From assembly GCA_015680685.1 (NCBI GenBank), contig MNCI01004786.1, positions 440,837 through 504,836 on the forward strand: a DNA stretch of 64,000 nt, in the 5' to 3' direction. The translations under genes and the position numbers were made by a program. How positions within the stretch are numbered: position 1 is the stretch's first letter; every line of letters begins with the position of its first letter. This DNA comes from Gnetum montanum (lineage: Eukaryota; Streptophyta; Gnetopsida; Gnetales; Gnetaceae). The notes below the pieces were generated by a model. That model saw only the letters and a program-made list of their open reading frames with translations. It did no database searches and had not been told where the DNA came from. Positions 44,359 to 57,143 of the stretch are shown here, in pieces.

Positions 44359-47300
44359 ATTTTGAAATTGTGTTGGGATATGGTTGTGTTATTTGGTTGT
44401 AGATTGTTTGGTTAATGGTCCCTTCAAATTGATACCTAGGTGATCTAGGATCATATCCTTATATATTTTTGAAGAGTTGCCTGATGGCAATGTTCTCCAC
44501 TCTTCATGAGGGGATAGATGAGAAATTGTGAGCAACAGATGTATGTTGCTCTCCATGAGGATATAAACGATGGCGTTGTGGTGATGTCCTCCACTTGTGT
44601 ACTTGTGGTTGGACTTGTTGTGATTGTATGCAATACGGTTGAGAGGAGTTGTACTGGCAACTCAAGAATTTTGTTGCTCAAGGAGCTCCCATCTCAGGTC
44701 TCCAGTGATTCATCTGGGATGAATCGGACCGAGTCTCTGCTTCGGTTTCCACCCAGATGACATGTTTCAAGATGGCATTTGTTGACTCGTGCAGGATATG
44801 ATATCCTTGGCACTCCCACTCACCCTAGATACAGTGAGTATGGGAAAATACAAATTGGGACAAGATGGTTCCCAGGTACCTCAGGTTGGAGGTCTTTCAG
44901 ACATGTGCTCTTGGTGAGCTTTGTTCTAGGTGAACTAAGACCGTTGCCAGTAGACTTTGTACATTCGTGTTTGCGATTGTATGTTTGTCTATTTTTGTAT
45001 GTGTGTCTTCTTGGTTGCGCTTTCAAATTCTGCATGTGTGTTATCATGGTTGCGTCTATCGTTCGTAACACAAGGCTTAAATGTTTTACGTGGTATGATG
45101 ACTTATTGTTGGGAATGTTGAGGATGCAGTGATTGTTTGTGTCATCCCAAAGCCAAATGGTTGTTGTCTTGTTTGACAACTTCTTGTGCATGAGGCATGA
45201 TTGCCCTTATTGTAGGTCCTTGCGAGTGTGCTCCTTTGTTGAGCTGGTGGTGTTGCCCTTTGGGCTTGTGGCATCACTATTTTGATTGGTGACATTTCTT
45301 GGTCACTTTGATTCGAAGACTATTGGTGTGGGTCATCCTATTGTTGGTTCTTGTTGAGACCTCACCTTGTTTGATGAGAGTCTTCTTGTGAAAGCATCCT
45401 CGGTGATGTTGCTCGTTGTTGCGAGAATTGGTTTGATGCAAACTTGTTGTTNNNNNNNNNNNNNNNNNNNNNNNNNNNNNNNNNNNNNNNNNNNNNNNNN
45501 NNNNNNNNNNNNNNNNNNNNNNNNNNNNNNNNNNNNNNNNNNNNNNNNNNNNNNNNNNNNNNNNNNNNNNNNNNNNNNNNNNNNNNNNNNNNNNNNNNNN
45601 NNNNNNNNNNNNNNNNNNNNNNNNNNNNNNNNNNNNNNNNNNNNNNNNNNNNNNNNNNNNNNNNNNNNNNNNNNNNNNNNNNNNNNNNNNNNNNNNNNNN
45701 NNNNNNNNNNNNNNNNNNATTTGTCCTAGACCCTACAGATATTGGGCTAGCAGATGGCATGAAATGGTATCCTTGGCCATGTCGGATACTGATGGCCCAG
45801 GAGTGGCCAATGCAATGAGGTCCCACTATGGCAGGATGGTGGATACTCAGTTAGTGTGTTTCATTATTCGATCGTTGCGTTCATGTCTCGAATCGTTTTT
45901 GTTCGAGGTTACCCGTGCAGTGGGTTCAGTGCGACGGTAGATCATGAATCTTTTGAGACAGTGGTGCAATGACAGATGATCGTTTATGCTTCGTGACATA
46001 GACAGGTTTTTCTCAAAACAGCATGGTTCTTTCTTGGTATGCTCTTGGTGGCCTAAACCTTCTAACCTAGGAAGGGTTTGGGTAGTTTTTCCTATAGCCT
46101 TTTAAGCTTGGGTAGCATTCCCAAATACCATGTATGTTCCCATATATGAATGTAATCCGATCCTCGAGTGTGTGAAAGGTATCCTTGTGATATTCTCGAT
46201 CCTGTTGTATGCACACACAAGTGCTGGATGTATTGCCTATGTGACTTAGTTGTCTCCTGGTTGTAAGCCTATGCCACACACTGTGACAAGGCCAAGCTTG
46301 ATGTATGGTGTTTTCCTGGTGCTTGTTTTAAAGAGCCCTTGCTATAATGTTGTAAATGGCCTTTGTGCTTTGATGTATACTTCTACTGAAAACCTCATGA
46401 GAAATGCTTTAGTTGTGATACGGTGTTGTAACGAACAGACCAGGGCATGTCCTTGCCTAGTATGCTCTTGAACTGGTGCCATGTATTCTTGATGATGTTG
46501 GCATGCCTGGATGGTGTATGCTTGGTGAACGTCCTTGAGACAGGACAAATCTTGGGAACACATTTTCTTGTGTTCCTAGACTGGCAAAGATCTTGCCCAC
46601 AGTTGATCGATGGTGACTAAAATTCAAATTAATGTGATATCTAGCGGTGGATTTGAGTCGAGTTCTGGGTATTGGTGCCTAGACTCACTCTTCCATGTTG
46701 GATGTGATCGTGGAGCAGCTGTCTAAACGTTGGGATGGTGGTCCATCCTTGAATATATGATGTTACAGATACAGAATTGTGATTTCTCTTGGTGGCCTTG
46801 CTTGGTGGGATTGAATGTGCTCGAAACACTTGAGCTGATGCTCTCATGATTGGGGGTTTCTAATGATTGGTGCATGTTGGTGGGCTCTCGTGACTAATTT
46901 CTTTTGGTGCTTTGGAGAGCTATGATGCGCTCTCACAGACTAGGACTTATTGGTGCGTTTGTTGTCTATGGTGTGATTCCGTGATTGGGGACTCATTGTG
47001 CCTAATAGGCTATGGTGTCTTGCTGAATTTTCCCGTGTACTTGTCCCTTATGTACACTGATGTATCACACAGTCTCTCCCGGATGTATTGTCCCATGTCT
47101 CTGGTGCGAGGTAATTCATGTTGGTGTTCTGATCTCCCTAGTGGGATAGCAGAGTTGATCATGAGGGATCATTCTCCATTTCAATGGATGCCCTCTTCAG
47201 TTCCTGAAATAATAAGACAGGTGGTATTGAGACGGTTGTCTCCTATAAGTAGTTGATGTTTGGGACTTATTCCTAGCTATGGTCCCATGTTTGTGAACTC

Positions 47301-49190
47301 GTGGGGCTTGTTCTTAGAGATAGAATGTTGTTACCCTGGTGAGATTCATGAAACCTCCTTTGTGAGGTCATGTTGTTGATGTAAATTAAAGATACATATT
47401 GCTCTTCGTGTAAGCAAGGCATGATATTGTGTACTCTCAGTTTTGGGATCTTTAGAGGAACTTCCTTGTTTGGGGTTCTCTGGTAGACCATCCTTATTGT
47501 AAGCCCTTCGGGGATAAATCGTTTTGTGTTTGAGTTGTAAATGATGTTGATGAAAGCCCATTCCATGTAAAACTATCTTGAGGACCTGGTCCTCCTATGG
47601 GCAAGATGTTGTTGCGAACTTGTGTCTGTTGTTCGGGGTTGAGTGATAATAGTTAGTGGTGCGGCCTTGTCCACCACAAATTGATGTAAATGGGCTTGAC
47701 TGGGATGTATGAAACAAAATCCAAATCTCCCAAGATGAAACAGAAATCCCTCTTGATCAAAGGGATGAATTGCTTGGTATCTCAAGTTGTTCTCAAGGGG
47801 AAAATCGAAATTGGGTAAGACTTGTGAACCCATGTCTCCCCTCAGTTGGTGACAATTCCACGATATGGTTCTATTGGCTAAATTGACTACTTGGGCGTGT
47901 ATGATGGGTAAGGTGTAGCTGGGCTGTTATACTTACCTATGGAAGAAACCTCCCAAAGAGGATCCTTCCTGCAAGTGCAAAATCTATTGAACAGCGTTGA
48001 TCGTGAGACTGGCAGTCGTTCTTGAAATAGTGGGGAAATGCAAATTCTAAGAACGTTGATGTTCCTCGGAGAATTCATGATCTGGTTACTCTCTAAGGTG
48101 ACTCTATATTCATTCCTGGACCTAGTGTTCAGAAAATGATGCTTGTCCCATAACTTGGTGTGGGAAGGATAGCTTGCATGTGGCAATGTGGGTGATCCTT
48201 CTCCATGAATGGGATATTATGCTTGCATTTGATGGTGTGCTTATGGCTGATATGAGACAGGTGATGGAGGATTGTCATGGGGTTGGTTGCCCAATTGACC
48301 CTCCCTTGTTCTAACATTCGAGCAGGCATTCTCGATGTTGGACAATCATAAGAGTTGTTGTTGATAGTTGGGGCTTGTTGTATGTTAGCCTCTTGGAGAC
48401 ATTTCCAAACAAATTTTTGGATTGGAATACTATGGAATGATGAATGATGAATTGAGGCATGCGATGCTGGTGTCTACAGAAAGCAAGGTCAAGCTCAAAG
48501 ATCTGCTCTTGTACCTTGTTTGTAAGGGAGAACATGCTTGACTCCCTTCATACCAGCTTGAACAAACATGATGAGGAAAAGAGAATGCGCATGGTACCGA
48601 TGCATGTGGAATCAGTGCTTAGATGGTTGCATTGGTGAGACCCCATGGGTCTCGATGCGAGTAGCAGAACATGGAGTTCTGGCAAGCATGAGTTGCTTGC
48701 GGAGACATAGCTCTTAGAAGCATGTCCTCCCTCTCGGTGTGATGTTCCCAAGTCCCTCACCATGGGTATTGGCCCTAGTGAGCCCTCAAAAAAAAATCAA
48801 TGGGTGTTGAGATGCCATTCACAGAGGAACTCGGTGGGACTTGTGGAAGAGGAGCTGTCTTCTTGCATAAGTGTGGGCTTATGCAAGAAGATATGTCTCT
48901 AGACCCTCAGAAGGGACGGATCTAGGGGATGCCTTAGAGATGTTGGCCCTTTGGGTTGGACTCTCCTGCTTGTATAGAGAAGGGAAGTCTTGGGCTTCCT
49001 CCAATTGCCCTTGCGTTTCATGCAAGGCATTGGATGGAAGGACGTATTAGGTGTTGGGGTTGGTACCTTCCTTCAAGCCTGGCGTCTAAGGAGTTGATGG
49101 ATCCCCGGAATTGACGGAGTTTCCGAACCCATGTAGAAGTGTATACTCGAAGCTATCCTAGGCTCCGCTCCAAGGACGTCGCTTCTTTAT
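44359..49190 (+). other. Element D interior without coding domains
   Basis: About 4.8 kb, G/T-rich on the plus strand, only short frames on both strands. N run at 45452-45718. No similarity to the other elements of the window noticed. Confidence 0.6.
45452..45718. other. Assembly gap (267 N)
   Basis: A run of N within element D. Frames reported across it are meaningless. Confidence 0.99.
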
Positions 49191-49202
49191 GTGGGGGAGG
49201 AT
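49191..49202 (+). other. Polypurine tract of element D
   Basis: TGTGGGGGAGGAT directly before the 3' LTR start TGTGAGAG. Confidence 0.8.
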
Positions 49203-49787
49203 TGTGAGAGATGTCCTAGAGTGGTGGTTCTCTTGGGCTCTCCCCATGGTTTGAGGGCCATGGAACACTCTAAGGCGCCCTCGGGTGACTCTCATGTGTT
49301 AGAAAACCCACCCCGGCTTGGTGGTACCAAGCTAGCAACAGGACACCCTCTTGTTGCAACTCTCTTCTAAGTCCTCTTCATTCCCCCTCTTCTCCATGGA
49401 GAACTACATGGCCCTGATTCTACGGCGGTCGTAGATATGTAGGCAGCCAAGATTGGATAGTTTTGGTGCGGTGCCAGGCCGCACCTTGTACCAAATCGTG
49501 AGGGATCTGGGGGTGAGGCACCTTCCCTTGTAGGTGCATCATTTCCCCTCCCACCGATGTGGTCTACAAGGTTGTGTGTATGCTTGTTTGCTTGGTCCTC
49601 GTTTTGGAGTTTGGTTATCCTCAATGAGGTGCATGGTCATGTACGTTAAGAAGCTGTGCTTCTGCTTGCACTCCCTCGTGAGATGCTTGCTTGCTTGAGG
49701 CGTATTCCCTAGGTCTTCTGCCCCAGATCCATTGGATCTTCATGAATTCCTTGGGGTGCCAGGCAACGTGAGGGCAACGTTGTTACA
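49203..49787 (+). repeat. Element D, 3' LTR (585 bp)
   Basis: Same ends as the 5' LTR (TGTGAGAG...TTACA), followed by the second CAGTA of the target duplication. Confidence 0.92.
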
Positions 49788-50780
49788 CAGTAGCCTTCTT
49801 TCATCTAATCCCAAAGGTCCGCGGCCCAGCCTTCACTTTGAAATCTTACTTTTTCCAAATCCATTAACAGAAGCAAGCAATCTGATCTTCTGCTCGTTTT
49901 TTTCCCTTTTAATGCTGTCTCCTTTTCAGTTCATTATTGGGCACCATGTGTCAATTCATTACAGAGCACCATGTGTCCAGAAACCTCTTGACTGTCGAGG
50001 AGGCACCTCGTTACCAAGCTTTTAGATGGGCCATTTAAAGAAATTCTCTTTACTTGGAAAGACCGTGAAATGCAGCGTAGATTTCATTCGTGGATTTAGA
50101 GTATTTCAGAATCATACCTCTGAACGCCTTGGAAGCAAAGCCACCTGTATCTGCACTCCAAGAAAAATATGCCACTTTTAAAGTCTACCCAGGAATACAC
50201 ATAATAATAAAGCATTGTTTTTGTCATTTCCTCTCTCACTCCCTTCCTGTTTCATCAGTCTCTAATTGCCTGTCTTGTGCAGCAAATTATGTTTGCTGGT
50301 TTTAAAGTTGACTCAGGCAGATTAAATGCATTTTGCAGAAGCACTTGGGATTATTACGCATCATCCCCTGGCTGCTAAGTTATGGTCTAATTTGAAATCC
50401 AACTTGTGCCATTTTCACTGCTGAGTGGGATGTACCGTCCATTATATCTAGAATTTACGAGGACAGATTACGAGAAGGACAGATATTATATAGTTTGTCA
50501 AAGGATTTGTCCTACGCTTTACATAGAGTTGGCATTATCTGATTCTGTTATATTTTTGCCATCGGTGCGAGCACGCTTCGAATTCCACAAATGTCACTAA
50601 GCTTGGGCAGGGTACAGACAGTCCACTATTAACAATGTGGCTGTCGTGACCATTAAAAGGCTGACCCTGATGATATATGATTACGATATATTTAAGTTTG
50701 GATGCACCACCAAGAAGCAACAAAAACATTTATTAATATTGTATGTGACATAATGATAATAATGCATAGTTGACTTGATT

Positions 50781-50822
50781 GCATAGGTTTGATTCTAGGG
50801 TGCATAGGTTTGATTCTAGGGT
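50781..50822. repeat. Perfect 21-bp tandem duplication
   Basis: GCATAGGTTTGATTCTAGGG plus T, twice without a mismatch. Confidence 0.9.
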
Positions 50823-50873
50823 ACATTAACACGTGTCACTGAAAGGCACCCAGTTAAAATGGCTATGTGGACA

Positions 50874-51159
50874 ACACCGTCACATTGATAAAGCCCATGT
50901 TAGTCTATGTACAGGAATCTAGATGGCACTGAAAAAAGGTTAGTTACCCAACATCTTAATAGAATATGTTTTTCATCCTACATTACTTGCCATTAGTATG
51001 AAAAAGATTGCCAAACACACCGTCCTATTGATAAAGCCCATGTTAGCCTATGTACCAGATATCTATATGGAACTAAAAGAAGCTAGTTACCCAACATCTT
51101 AATAGATTATGTTTTTCATCATACATTACTTGCCAAAAGTATGAAAAAGATTGCCAAAC
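50874..51159. repeat. 143-bp tandem duplication
   Basis: Copy 1 50874-51016 and copy 2 51017-51159, both starting ACACCGTC and ending GATTGCCAAACA, about 90% alike. Confidence 0.88.
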
Positions 51160-51180
51160 AAACCCTTTAACATTCCTCAC

Positions 51181-51959
51181 TAAGTTTAAAGACTCCACTT
51201 AGTTAGAGATGTTACATGAATAACAAGTGTAACAACCATAGTCTACATACTTTATTTTATTGTTAAATATTTTTTAATTTTGAGTTTTTAACTTATAAAT
51301 GTGAAAGTTATTCCTAAGTATATCTCTTTTATTTTTCAACCATGACCCATGTTTCCTAAGATGAAGTTATTTGATATTGATTATGTAATCTTTGTTTGGT
51401 ATTTAGCTAATTCTTTCCCTCATGCAAATTGCTACATATAAATGTTCTATTACCATAAAACACATTTGGAAGGCTTTGAGTTTTATTAATAATTTTTGAA
51501 CTTAACAATTTCACCATTTCTACTTCAATACTTGATAAGTTATTTTCTTAGTGTCTTCTTGTTAATAATGAATCACAAGCTATTATTGTCCATGCCTTTG
51601 CAATATTTGATGTAAGCCTAGCATTACCTCTTTTTCATCTCCTTGCATATATAATGTATAAATTACTTGGTATAAGTGCTAAATTCTCTATGGATTAATA
51701 CATTTTAAAAATCTATTTTTTTAATCTTTTACACAATCTATTTATGATTCTAATAATACTCTTCTTGATTTTTCATAGATCAATAGTCATTCTACATTTC
51801 CATTATGGTCCAAGCTTACCTAGTCATTCTAATAATGCTATTTGATCAAGATTCAATTATCTATGAAATATCAACCATAATCTACATAGGGTATTGAACT
51901 CCAAATATAAAATGTGTTATAAGAAAAAATGAAGAGCACAACCATAGAGGAGCATAAGA
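51181..51959. other. AT-rich DNA
   Basis: No gene, RNA or repeat recognised. Confidence 0.4.
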
Positions 51960-53078
51960 AACTCTGGCATAACATAAAAGAAAAGGTCAAATGGTTTTGG
52001 AAATGCTTTTTAAATTTTTTATCCTTACAACCAATCCTAAGAAACCTTCCTTCTTGGTAAAAAAAAGAAAAGGGTCATACCTTGCCCTCTTTTAGAAGTG
52101 TACTATTAGGTTTTCACTTGTTACTAAAAGCTTTTAGTAAACCAAAAAGATTTTCACAACGTTGCTTAAGATATTGTTACTCTCCCTAAAAAAAAGGGTG
52201 GTTTAGGTCTTTTAAATTCTTTTAAACAAGGACTTACTTTAGTGGCAAAGTGGTTTTTCAGCATTTGAATACTTTGGACATTATTGGAACTCTTCTCCAA
52301 CTAAGGCTATAATAAGCATTTCCAAAAAAAAAAATCATTTTGCAAAGGTATCCACCTCGCTAATTGAATTCTTTTTCCTTATATGATTATCATTCCTAGA
52401 CCTCATGTTTTCAAAAGAATTTGGAGGGCTTGGTAGGTATTACACAGTTATATAGATTAGATTAATGTCAATATCAATCCTACTCTTCTTTCTAAGCTTT
52501 GTCCATGGTGATTACCTCTTTCACCTACTCCTCTTGCTACTATAAATTTTTGAGTGGCTGGTTGCTGGTTTAAGAAAAAAGTTATTTCTCTTAGTTGTTT
52601 AAGTCTTGCCAACTAATGGATTTCTTGGAAAATGTTTGATAATTTGTATAGAGTATCTATAGTCATGCATCATTATTTTGATCAAATTTATAATTTTATC
52701 CACTACTATTTACAATTAAATATTTAAGTGCAAAGTATTTTTCATGGCCTTTGTTGGACTAATGAATTGAAGCTTTTGTGTTATAAGCCACATGTTCAAT
52801 TTCAATTTTTGCACAACTCACTAATCATTGTCAATCACCACAACAAGTTTTGACACAAACAAGAATCAAAACAATTTTGGATGTCTACCTTCAAGTGAAT
52901 ATGGAAGCTCCCTACTTAACCTAAAATTCAATAGTTTCTTTGGTGTCTTCTTCACCAGGGTTTACCTATCAGCAAACACCTTGAACATTTTTGGAGTTCA
53001 TACTTTTGTTTGCCCTCTTTTGTGGAGTTCCAAATGATTTTGTTTATGTGTTTTGGCAATGTCCTTTTGCTTAACACC
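51960..53078 (+). pseudogene. Decayed L1-type LINE relic
   Basis: Plus strand, frames broken by many stops. LWHNIKEKVKWFWK near 51960, PKKKGGLGLLNSFKQGLTL near 52190 and FVYVFWQCPF near 53035 (zf-RVT) occur in the same order and at about the same spacing as in the LINE at 38311-39906. It is cut by element E at 53079. Confidence 0.65.
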
Positions 53079-53888
53079 TAATGAGTCACGTTTTAACATG
53101 CTTCCATATCAGAGCCTAGGATATGTTATTAGATATCCAATATCATAGGGTATATGCTAGCTTATAAATACAGCACTCAAGCTCACAATTTTCATATCAG
53201 TTTTTGTCATATTTAGTGAAGCTCTTGCAGTTTGTTTTCTCTAGAGTTAAAATATTTTCTGAGTGCCTGCAGTAGGAGTTTGAGTGTGTACGGATCTTTG
53301 TTCGAACACTGATGTACCGAAGCATAGTAGTGTGACGAGAAAAAAAACAAACCCTTTTGATCATCATTGCAGCATTGAGAATAGATTAATGTTTCCCTAA
53401 TGCATTTAATATTCATGCACTTCACTTTAATGCACTTTAATTAAGCAATCAATTCCTAGTTGTTAATGAACACAAGCACAACCACCTCAAGCATACGCGT
53501 AGCACTTGGTAACCCAAAAATGCTTAACATTTGGTAACCCAACAAGGCTATATGTGTTCAGGATGTGTCCAAGAAAGTGGGATGGGTACTTGTGTTAGGC
53601 TAGCTAGGTAGTAGATAAATTAGATCCTAAATTACTCTACCTTTCATTATTTTTGTAGGCAATTAACTTACAAAACATAAAATGATAAAAATCATGTGCC
53701 TCAATTACACTTAAACCATATCCTTAAGCTTCACAAGTGTAGTTGGGAAGACAACAAATGTTCTCAATGATCATCTCACTTCCTAGAGGAATTAGCGCAC
53801 TAAAGAGGTTCACGGAATTCAACCGGATCATGTGTGAATGCCTTAGTAATTCATATGGTTGGGTGTAGGGATACCTCATCGCTCATCA
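53079..53888 (+). repeat. Element E, 5' LTR (about 810 bp)
   Basis: The end GCTCATCA is followed by the primer site. The start TAATGAGTCAC is judged from the family ends (TGATGA..., one G-to-A change). TATA box TATAAATA at 53163-53170. The 84 bp before it holds AGATATCC, AATATCAT and GTATATG, similar to the GATATC motifs of the solo LTR at 36288. The second copy is not in the window. Confidence 0.75.
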
Positions 53889-53889
53889 T

Positions 53890-53907
53890 TGGCACCATTG
53901 CCAAGGA
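53890..53907 (+). other. Primer-binding site of element E (tRNA-Asp type)
   Basis: TGGCACCATTGCCAAGGA; differs from the tRNA-Asp complement at four positions, each a G-to-A change. Confidence 0.8.
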
Positions 53908-54430
53908 CATTTTTGGTTGTTTTGTGTGCTATCTAGGATTTAGTAAAAAGTTATTCAAATCATTGAAACAAACCTTAGAGTCACTTCACATCTTAAGATT
54001 ACTACAATAATTTTAAGAGGCACACTATGTTTTTATTCTCTAACATAAAATATCTTCTTCTCATAGGAATGATTCTCTGCCTAAGTCTGACAGAGTACGT
54101 CTGCCAATGCCTTAACAATATTGAGTGGTATATGCTCATCTTGATGAGTATGTACCAAATTTCACCTTCATCCTACACTAGGATGAACAGCTATAGTGGT
54201 GTGACATGGAGGGAAACATTGTGTTACCACCCGATCAATCTGTTCTTGCAATGCTCCAACAAATAATTATACAATGGGGTCTCTAGGAACTTCATGCTAA
54301 GTATGTTGTGCAAGATAGTGATGCCAAGGATTATCATTCCACTGAGGCACAACATCTCAAGGAACACCAATTAGAACAACATTATGAATCTACAAAGGGA
54401 AAAGGATTTAATGATTCCCCATTCTAACTA
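53908..54430 (+). other. Element E leader
   Basis: About 520 bp between primer site and the start of gag-like text. One 79-codon frame (54027-54266) of unknown meaning. Confidence 0.5.
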
Positions 54431-55860
54431 TACCAAAAAGATGGTGGAGAGCCCTTCTCTAGGGGCTTTCCATTCAATAAAATTCCTCTCTTTGACATTG
54501 ATGAAGGAGGTCAAAACCAGAACTTTCAATCCACAATTCACAATCCTAGTTTTGGTAAGAATGGATCCAATGACAAAGAGGCAAGTCAAGGCAGGGATGT
54601 AGACAAGAAACAAGATCATGATCGTGGTCGTTATCACCAAAGAGATGGTAGCAGGCACTTCATCATCATCCTCTTCTTCTTCTAGCTCTAATTGCAACTA
54701 TAGGAGGTGCGACCGCGATGGAGGTGATCGACAGGACCAAAATGATCGAAGGGACCATCGGGCAAGGCAAGACTGAGGGCATGGACATTCAAGATAGGTA
54801 CAACACCATGAATGAAGAGGTAGTAGAGGGCATTGCAGGCATCAAAATCAAGGCCTCCATAAGCCTTTGCTTGCTACCTGAAGTATGCTAAACATTGCAG
54901 AGGCGGTACAAATTCCAACAAGGCATGTGAAGAACAGTCAAATCAAAAGACTAGATAAGAACAATATCCCTAGGTTCAAAAGGGAATATAACTTAGATCC
55001 ACAGAACCATCTCCAAGCTTTTCAAGATGCATGTGCCTTGCAAAATATAGAGAATGAGTGGCAAAAACTAAAGTTATTCCCAAGGACACTCATTAAAGAA
55101 GCAAAAAACTAGTACCAATCCTTAGAACTGAAATGTATCAGACAATGGAGTACAATGCTTGAATTATTCAATGATAAATATCAAACATACTCTAGAGTGT
55201 CCAACTTGAGAAGGTAGATCCAGGGATGGAAACAAGGAACACATGAACCCTTGGATGCCGCCATCAACCAATACTATTCTTTAATGCACAGATGTCCTAG
55301 CCATGGTTATTCTCAACTAGATCAACTTCACCACATTGTAGATGTGCTTCAATCTAAAATGAGGAGAACCCTTGGCGTCTATGCCCAAGGATGATTATCA
55401 AAGTTAAGCACTCGTTAAATCCAAAAATTGATCGAGCAGGTAGCTAAAGAGTAAGGTGAATTGAGAAAACAAGAAAGTGTAGAAGAGTATATCGCAATCC
55501 TTCCATCTGAAAGAGGGAGGTTCATTTTTGTGATAGTAAGAAAGAATTAGCACTTGATGAGTTGGCAAATAGGAAAGCCTTGCAACTTCAAAAATTTCAG
55601 TCTAAAATTATTGCCAAGGTTGATTAGCTATGGGACTCTATGGATAATAGATTTCAAGTTGTCCTAAAAATTGCTGAAGAGTCCAAGATAAGGGCAAGGA
55701 ATTTGAATGTGTCTATCAAAAAGGTAAGGGCAAGATTATTGTAATAGAAGAAGTTGCAGAAAGCAAATCAGATGATGATGATGGGTGTGACGTCTGCCAA
55801 TATGAACATCCTAAGGCATGTTGCCTCATAGTGTCACACTTATAAGAGTCTGGGGTGTAT
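54431..55860 (+). pseudogene. gag: Element E gag relic
   Basis: Asp/Arg/Gln-rich N-terminal part (about 54460-54800). Then frame 54885-55112 with PRFKREYNLDPQNHLQAFQD opening the Retrotrans_gag domain, which continues with a stop to LFNDKYQTYSRVSNLRR and HRCPSHGYSQLD (to about 55400). A basic helix region follows, ending in CDVCQYEHPKACC-x(4)-SH (about 55790-55830), the knuckle-like motif shared with A and B. Confidence 0.75.
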
Positions 55861-56480
55861 GCTTTGAATCCACAACTAACACAAAGGCAAACATCTAGAA
55901 GATTACCTTATCCTCAAGGTAACTCTAGGAAATTCCACCAGCAACAATAATATTATCCAAGTGGAACTTCACTGTAACCATATGAGCAATATCAATAGTG
56001 GCAGCAACCATAGTCATGGATGTTGGCACCACCAAGGCAACAATACCCTTACTGATAACTTGATCCCTATGGGTATTACATTTAGCAACCCTTGTCTCCA
56101 TGTGACTCCTCCAGTCACGTTTCTACTTTCCAATCTTACTACCACCCTTCTGATTATTATTGAACTCCTTCTCCACATGCAAGAAGGGATACCACCTCTT
56201 ATCCTTATTCTCCTCTTGTTCCTGCACATCTTCCTCCCCCAGCCACACAGCTACCACCTACTCCACCTAGGTAGGATGAACTCCCAGCTCAACCACAACA
56301 ACACAATGCTACCAAGGCAGTTAATATACAACCAATTCATTAACTAAGTGGTTTGAATACTCCATCAAAGAAAATACCTTTCTTCTCATCATGCAATCCA
56401 TCCAAATCCTCAAATACACCTACAATTGACAATCCTATTCCTCTGTATCAAATTCTTTCGAGTCCCCTTCAAACCAAACA
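55861..56480 (+). other. Element E gag-protease linker
   Basis: Low-complexity coding-like text rich in Gln, Tyr, Pro and His, with several stops; colinear with 32431-32640 of element B. Frame 55961-56347 is open but probably not the original frame. Confidence 0.5.
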
Positions 56481-56489
56481 TCATCTAGG

Positions 56490-57095
56490 ATCCATACTGT
56501 GATGCTTACTCACATTGTATCTAATTGGATCTATGCTGGAAACCTTCCCAAGAAGTTAGTAGATCCTAGAAGTCCTCTAATCTATTTGCAAATTGTTGAG
56601 AATGAACCATGCAAAGCTCTTCTTGACTGAGGTTCTAGTGTCAATCTAATTTCTCATGATATGTATACTACCTAGAACTTGCCTTCTTTAAAGAAGAGCA
56701 ATATCATATTAGAATTGGCAAACCAGTCCATTACTATTCCATTGGCACTGGTAGAAGACATTGTCACCACTATCTATGGGTGGTCTTATCCTGATAATTT
56801 CCTAGTGATCAAAGTGAAGAACTGCAAAGGGGACTTCCCAATCATCATGGGAAGGGAATCACTAAACACTATTGATGCAAGAATGGGCATTAAAGATCTT
56901 TCCATAGAAATATTTCAAGAAAATGCATTTGAGAAGATCAAGAAGAAGCGAGTTCTATGCATCACATATAGTGATACAGGGTGCAATTGTGTGCAAAAAC
57001 TCTGGGCAGTGAAACGAGCATCTATCTCTACATGTAAGCAATGTGCACGAAAAGTAGAAATTCAAAGGTATCTGTATGCAGTAGCCACACAATAG
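56490..57095 (+). pseudogene. Element E aspartic protease relic
   Basis: Active-site stretch ALLD-stop-GSSVNLIS near 56610-56650 (TGA beside the catalytic Asp). Then frame 56679-57095 with ELANQSITIPLALVEDIVT and GDFPIIMGRESL, the retropepsin flap region. After it comes CITYSDTGCNCVQKLW, a family-specific Cys-containing linker. Confidence 0.75.
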
Positions 57096-57143
57096 GAGGG
57101 TATGGAGTGACTGACTGCTGATTCTGAGAGCAGCACACTTTGC

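Larger units (their letters stand above)
43759..49787 (+). mobile_element. Element D, LARD-like non-autonomous LTR retrotransposon (6029 bp)
   Basis: LTRs 43759-44344 and 49203-49787, perfect 5-bp target duplication CAGTA (43754-43758 and 49788-49792), primer site 44347-44358, polypurine tract 49191-49202. The 4.86-kb interior has no recognisable gag, protease, RT or integrase in any frame, apart from what a 267-base gap (45452-45718) may hide. Such elements depend on enzymes of other elements. The LTRs differ at about 32 of 585 positions (about 5.5%), making it younger than element C. Confidence 0.9.
49793..51180 (-). promoter_or_regulatory. Former distal upstream region of the kinase gene
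   Basis: Directly adjoined 43758 before element D inserted. It holds two CACCATGTGTC boxes (about 49944 and 49969), the palindrome ACACGTGT (50829-50836, G-box/ABRE core CACGTG), a perfect 21-bp tandem duplication (50781-50822) and a 143-bp tandem duplication (50874-51159). Regulatory meaning is inferred only. No coding frame recognised. Confidence 0.4.

Noticed and set aside
44820-45191. Minus-strand 123-codon frame and the plus-strand frame opposite it in element D
   Set aside because: Basic/His-rich text without any domain, in the non-coding interior of a LARD-like element; consistent with chance.
45362-45826. Open frames of 120-154 codons on both strands
   Set aside because: They run through the 267-base N gap and are artefacts.
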